From positions 40,054-104,053 of the forward strand of contig CAZCYV010000013.1 of NCBI GenBank assembly GCA_964503145.1: a DNA stretch of 64,000 nucleotides, written 5' to 3'. Numbering within the stretch: position 1 is the first letter of the stretch; each line of letters begins with the position of its first letter. This DNA is from RBG-16-57-11 sp964503145. GTDB lineage: Bacteria > Chloroflexota > Anaerolineae > Anaerolineales > UBA4823. Positions 61,771-64,000 of this stretch are shown piece by piece. Position numbers and translations under genes: made by a program. The notes under the pieces are model-generated. The model made no database searches. It was given only the letters and a program-made list of their open reading frames with translations, and was not told where the DNA came from.

Positions 61771-62703
61771 ATGACGATGACCGCCATCGACCTGCTCTCT
61801 CTGACCCTGAGCCTGCGCCCGCTGCCGTCCGATTCCGCCGCCGCCCCGCGCTGGTGGGGCCGCGCCGCTCACGCCCTGCTGTTGCAGACCGCGGCGCATT
61901 ACAACCCCACCCTGGCCGAGGCGCTGCACGAATCGCCCTCCGGCCAGGCGCCCCAGGCCGCCCGCCCCTTCACCGCCTCCACCCTCTACGGGCGCTTCAA
62001 CAAAGGCGCCCTCGACCCGCAGGCGGCCTACACCCTGCGCCTGACCGCCCTGACCGCCGACCTGACCGCCGTCCTGCTCCAGGCAGCCCAAGACGGCCCC
62101 CTGGCCCCCGGACAGGTCGTCGAGCTGGACCGCCTGCCGTTCCAGGTGACCGGCGCCCGCCCGCGCCGAATGCTGCCGGAAGAAGACAGCGGCCACGCGC
62201 CAGACGCCACCAGCTACCAGGAGCTGAGCGCGCCATTGCTGCTGGCCCGCCGCCCCGCCCCGCGCCGCCTCACCCTGCGCTTCACCAGCCCCACCACCTT
62301 CAAATCCGGCGGCAAGCACCTGCCCATCCCGCTGCCCGAGCTGGTGTTCGGCAGCCTGCTGGAGCGCTGGAACGCCTTCGCCCCGCTGGCCTTCCCGCCC
62401 GAGGCGCGCCGCTACGCCGCCGAATGCCTGGCGGTCAGCCGCTACCGCCTGAGCAGCCGCTCGCTGCCCACCAAGGACGGCGGGCTGCGCTTCGGCGCGC
62501 AGGGTGAAGTGACCTACACCAGCCTGAACTATGACCGCTACTGGATGAGCGTGATCGGCGTGCTGGCCGAGTTCGCCCGCTTCGCCGGCGTTGGCGCCGG
62601 CACCGCCGCCGGCATGGGCCAGTGCCGGCTGGTGGAAGGGAACACGGCCGATGAGGCGCGCCCTTCGACGAGGCCTGGCGCTCAAAAACCGGAGGGCGCA
62701 TGA
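61771..62703 (+). CDS. cas6: Cas6 CRISPR RNA endoribonuclease
   Basis: 310 residues. Two ferredoxin-like halves; the N-terminal RWWGRAAHALLLQTAAHYNPTL and the C-terminal signature GVGAGTAAGMGQCR (Cas6 glycine-rich loop). An in-frame second ATG lies 6 bases downstream. His in AHALLLQTAAH is a possible active-site residue. It cuts the repeat hairpin to release crRNA. The array that follows has a hairpin repeat as expected. Confidence 0.9.
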   Translation: MTMTAIDLLSLTLSLRPLPSDSAAAPRWWGRAAHALLLQTAAHYNPTLAEALHESPSGQAPQAARPFTASTLYGRFNKGALDPQAAYTLRLTALTADLTAVLLQAAQDGPLAPGQVVELDRLPFQVTGARPRRMLPEEDSGHAPDATSYQELSAPLLLARRPAPRRLTLRFTSPTTFKSGGKHLPIPLPELVFGSLLERWNAFAPLAFPPEARRYAAECLAVSRYRLSSRSLPTKDGGLRFGAQGEVTYTSLNYDRYWMSVIGVLAEFARFAGVGAGTAAGMGQCRLVEGNTADEARPSTRPGAQKPEGA

Positions 62704-63434
62704 ACCGTACCCTGGGTTTCCTCTCCCCCGAACGCTCGGTGGCCCGCTACATCATCGGCACCGCCGCCCTCACCGTGGCCATCCAGATCGTCTATGACCT
62801 GGCCAAGACCCCTTTCGGCCTGCTCGGCGGCGTGATCCTGGCAGCGCTGCTGATCGTCATCGTCGTGCTGATCCTGCTGCTGGACGCGCGCCTGGCGCGC
62901 CAGCGCCTGACGGCGCCGGTGGCCCGCCCGGCGGCGCCGCACAAGGGGCTGATCGTGCTGGTCAGCCCGGGCAAGCTGGACGTGCCGTTGCAGTCCATCC
63001 AGCATCATGCGCAGCTTTTGCAGCACTGCTGGCTGATCGCCAGCCAGGGCAGCGGGCAGGACTGCCTGGCTTCCCAGCGCACCGCCGCCGAGCTGGCCGA
63101 GCAAATCCGCCTGCGCTGGCCAAAGGTCGAGGTGCACTACGGCTCCGACTACCAGGCCGACCCGGATGACGTGGTCAGCGCCTGGAAGCTGGTGGATCAG
63201 ATCTATGCCGCCGCCCCGCAGTTCGACCTGGCCGCCCCGGATATCCTGGCCGACATCACCGGCGGGCTGAAGCCGATGACCGCCGGCATGGCGCTGGCCT
63301 GCCTGGCGCCCGAGCGCGATATGCAGTACATGAAGACCGTCCGCGATGAAAACGGCGAGCCGCAGCGCGGCGCACCGCTGATCGCGGTGCAGATCAGCAC
63401 CCAGGAGATCCACGGCGCCGGCGGCCAGGCCTGA
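62700..63434 (+). CDS. Membrane-anchored CARF protein (Cam1-like)
   Basis: 244 residues, starting in the cas6 stop (ATGA). Two TM helices (~16-35 RYIIGTAALTVAIQIVYD; ~42-62) are followed by a CARF domain (~80-235): LIVLVSPGKLDVPL, VEVHYGSDYQADPDDV and the ligand-binding DITGGLKPMTAGMALACL. No nuclease or protease domain follows. Cam1, known from type III loci, couples a CARF to a TM helix and forms a cA4-gated pore. This protein looks like a two-TM variant; gating of a membrane channel or a membrane-recruited sensor is the inference. Confidence 0.78.
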   Translation: MNRTLGFLSPERSVARYIIGTAALTVAIQIVYDLAKTPFGLLGGVILAALLIVIVVLILLLDARLARQRLTAPVARPAAPHKGLIVLVSPGKLDVPLQSIQHHAQLLQHCWLIASQGSGQDCLASQRTAAELAEQIRLRWPKVEVHYGSDYQADPDDVVSAWKLVDQIYAAAPQFDLAAPDILADITGGLKPMTAGMALACLAPERDMQYMKTVRDENGEPQRGAPLIAVQISTQEIHGAGGQA

Positions 63435-63860
63435 GCGCCGCCCGCCCCTGGCGCCGGCGCTTCCGAGCGTCAGCAGGCATGATCCTGCCCCTTCGGATTC
63501 AGGTGAGTTTGCCCCCTCACCTGGGGCGGAGCGCGGCCGAACGCCCCCGCCGCAGCCGCATCCCCATGGCCGGGATCGCCGATCCCGCCCCCGCCGGCGG
63601 CGATTCCGAGCGCCAGGGGGGGTGGGGGCCGTTTTTGACCCGCTCGGATTCTGTCGCCCTTCCTCCCCCACCCCTGGCAGAGCGCAGCCAGACGCCCCCC
63701 ACCCCTGGCGGGCCGATTCCGAGCGGGTAGGGGGGTTTCGCGGCCTGCCGACCCGCTCGGAATCTTGCTCAACCCCCCAGCGCTTGCAGCTCCGCCGCGC
63801 CCACGGCAACCCCTGGCAGTTGCCCCTTGCTTTTTATCCCAAAATCGAGTAAAAATGGCT
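63435..63860 (+). repeat. GC-rich leader-like region with repeated inverted elements
   Basis: 426 bases between the CARF gene and the array, with no supported gene. GATTCCGAGCGGGT (63715-63728) pairs perfectly with ACCCGCTCGGAATC (63751-63764). A diverged copy has GATTCCGAGCG (63602-63612) with CGCTCGGATTC (63641-63651), 113 bases earlier. A third half-copy (CTTCCGAGCG) begins near 63460. CCCCTGG occurs repeatedly between them. The last 45 bases before the array are AT-richer (TTTTTATCCCAAAATCGAG). Confidence 0.7.
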
Positions 63861-64000
63861 GTAGAAATACCCCTCATGCCCGCAAGGGCATTACTACGAT
63901 ACTCTTTGTTCAGTACCGATTCAAGTAAATATTCGAAAATGGCCGGTAGAAATACCCCTCATGCCCGCAAGGGCATTACTACGCCGGGTAAACCAGTCTA
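63861..64000 (+). CRISPR. CRISPR array start (two repeats, one spacer, continues off window)
   Basis: Two identical 37-base repeats at 63861-63897 and 63946-63982. The unit begins GTAGAAATACCCCTC, has the hairpin ATGCCC-GCAA-GGGCAT with a GNRA-type loop, and ends TACTAC. The only complete spacer is 48 bases (63898-63945). The orientation is probably +: hairpin close to the 3' end of the repeat leaves ATTACTAC as the 8-base crRNA handle. It follows the type III-A operon and likely supplies it. Confidence 0.92.

Overview
The window is GC-rich and densely coding, and reads as a chromosomal segment of an uncultured-type member of the Chloroflexota, most likely Anaerolineae-like. This is an inference from gene content: an oversized SecA, many lipoproteins with Thr/Pro-rich linkers followed by PD40 propellers, a DUF4349 lipoprotein, a B12-dependent mutase small subunit with MeaB, and TPR-CHAT proteins. 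I see no rRNA, tRNA, insertion sequence or prophage.\n\n1-13.8 kb (+ strand): the end of a probable SPFH-domain protein; an 1870-residue protein that joins two aminotransferase-like modules to a PEP-carboxylase-like module; a 1378-residue SecA; a GAF sensor histidine kinase; adenosine deaminase; a 5'-truncated DinB-like gene. 13.8-20.1 kb (- strand): an unknown membrane protein, MutM, a GNAT acetyltransferase, MeaB, the B12-binding small subunit of methylmalonyl-CoA mutase, a membrane-anchored trypsin-like protease and an MBL-fold hydrolase. 20.2-33.2 kb is mixed: MFS transporter, PD40 lipoproteins, PAS/GAF/GGDEF diguanylate cyclase, secreted SCP/CAP protein, a 51-residue Pmp3-like protein, an XRE regulator, a protoglobin-MoaD fusion behind a palindromic operator, a second adenosine deaminase, GNAT and APH-like genes.\n\n33.4-38.2 kb is a compact redox cluster: a PCYCGC lipoprotein, a CuA cupredoxin, a NapH/NosR-like Fe-S membrane protein, a CuA-cytochrome c fusion, and a DUF1573-like membrane protein whose frame is interrupted by one UGA in a Cys-UGA motif followed by a SECIS-like hairpin (candidate new selenoprotein). 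A DsbA-like protein converges on it. 38.4-43.3 kb: proline iminopeptidase-like hydrolase, DUF4349 lipoprotein, TlpA-like thioredoxin, MsrA, Memo-like protein. 43.4-50.5 kb: a membrane protein, two different CHAT (caspase-like) proteins and a convergent pentapeptide-repeat protein. 50.6-53.8 kb (- strand): ZIP transporter, radical SAM protein, zinc-ribbon protein, NifX-like protein and triheme cytochrome.\n\n54.3-64 kb is a complete type III-A CRISPR effector operon (cas10/csm1, csm2-csm5, csx1, csx15-like, cas6) ending in a two-TM membrane-anchored CARF protein, then a GC-rich repeat-bearing leader-like region and the start of a CRISPR array that runs off the window. Cas10 keeps both HD and GGDD, so cyclic oligoadenylate made on target recognition could activate both the HEPN RNase Csx1 and the membrane CARF protein. 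No cas1/cas2 are present in the window.
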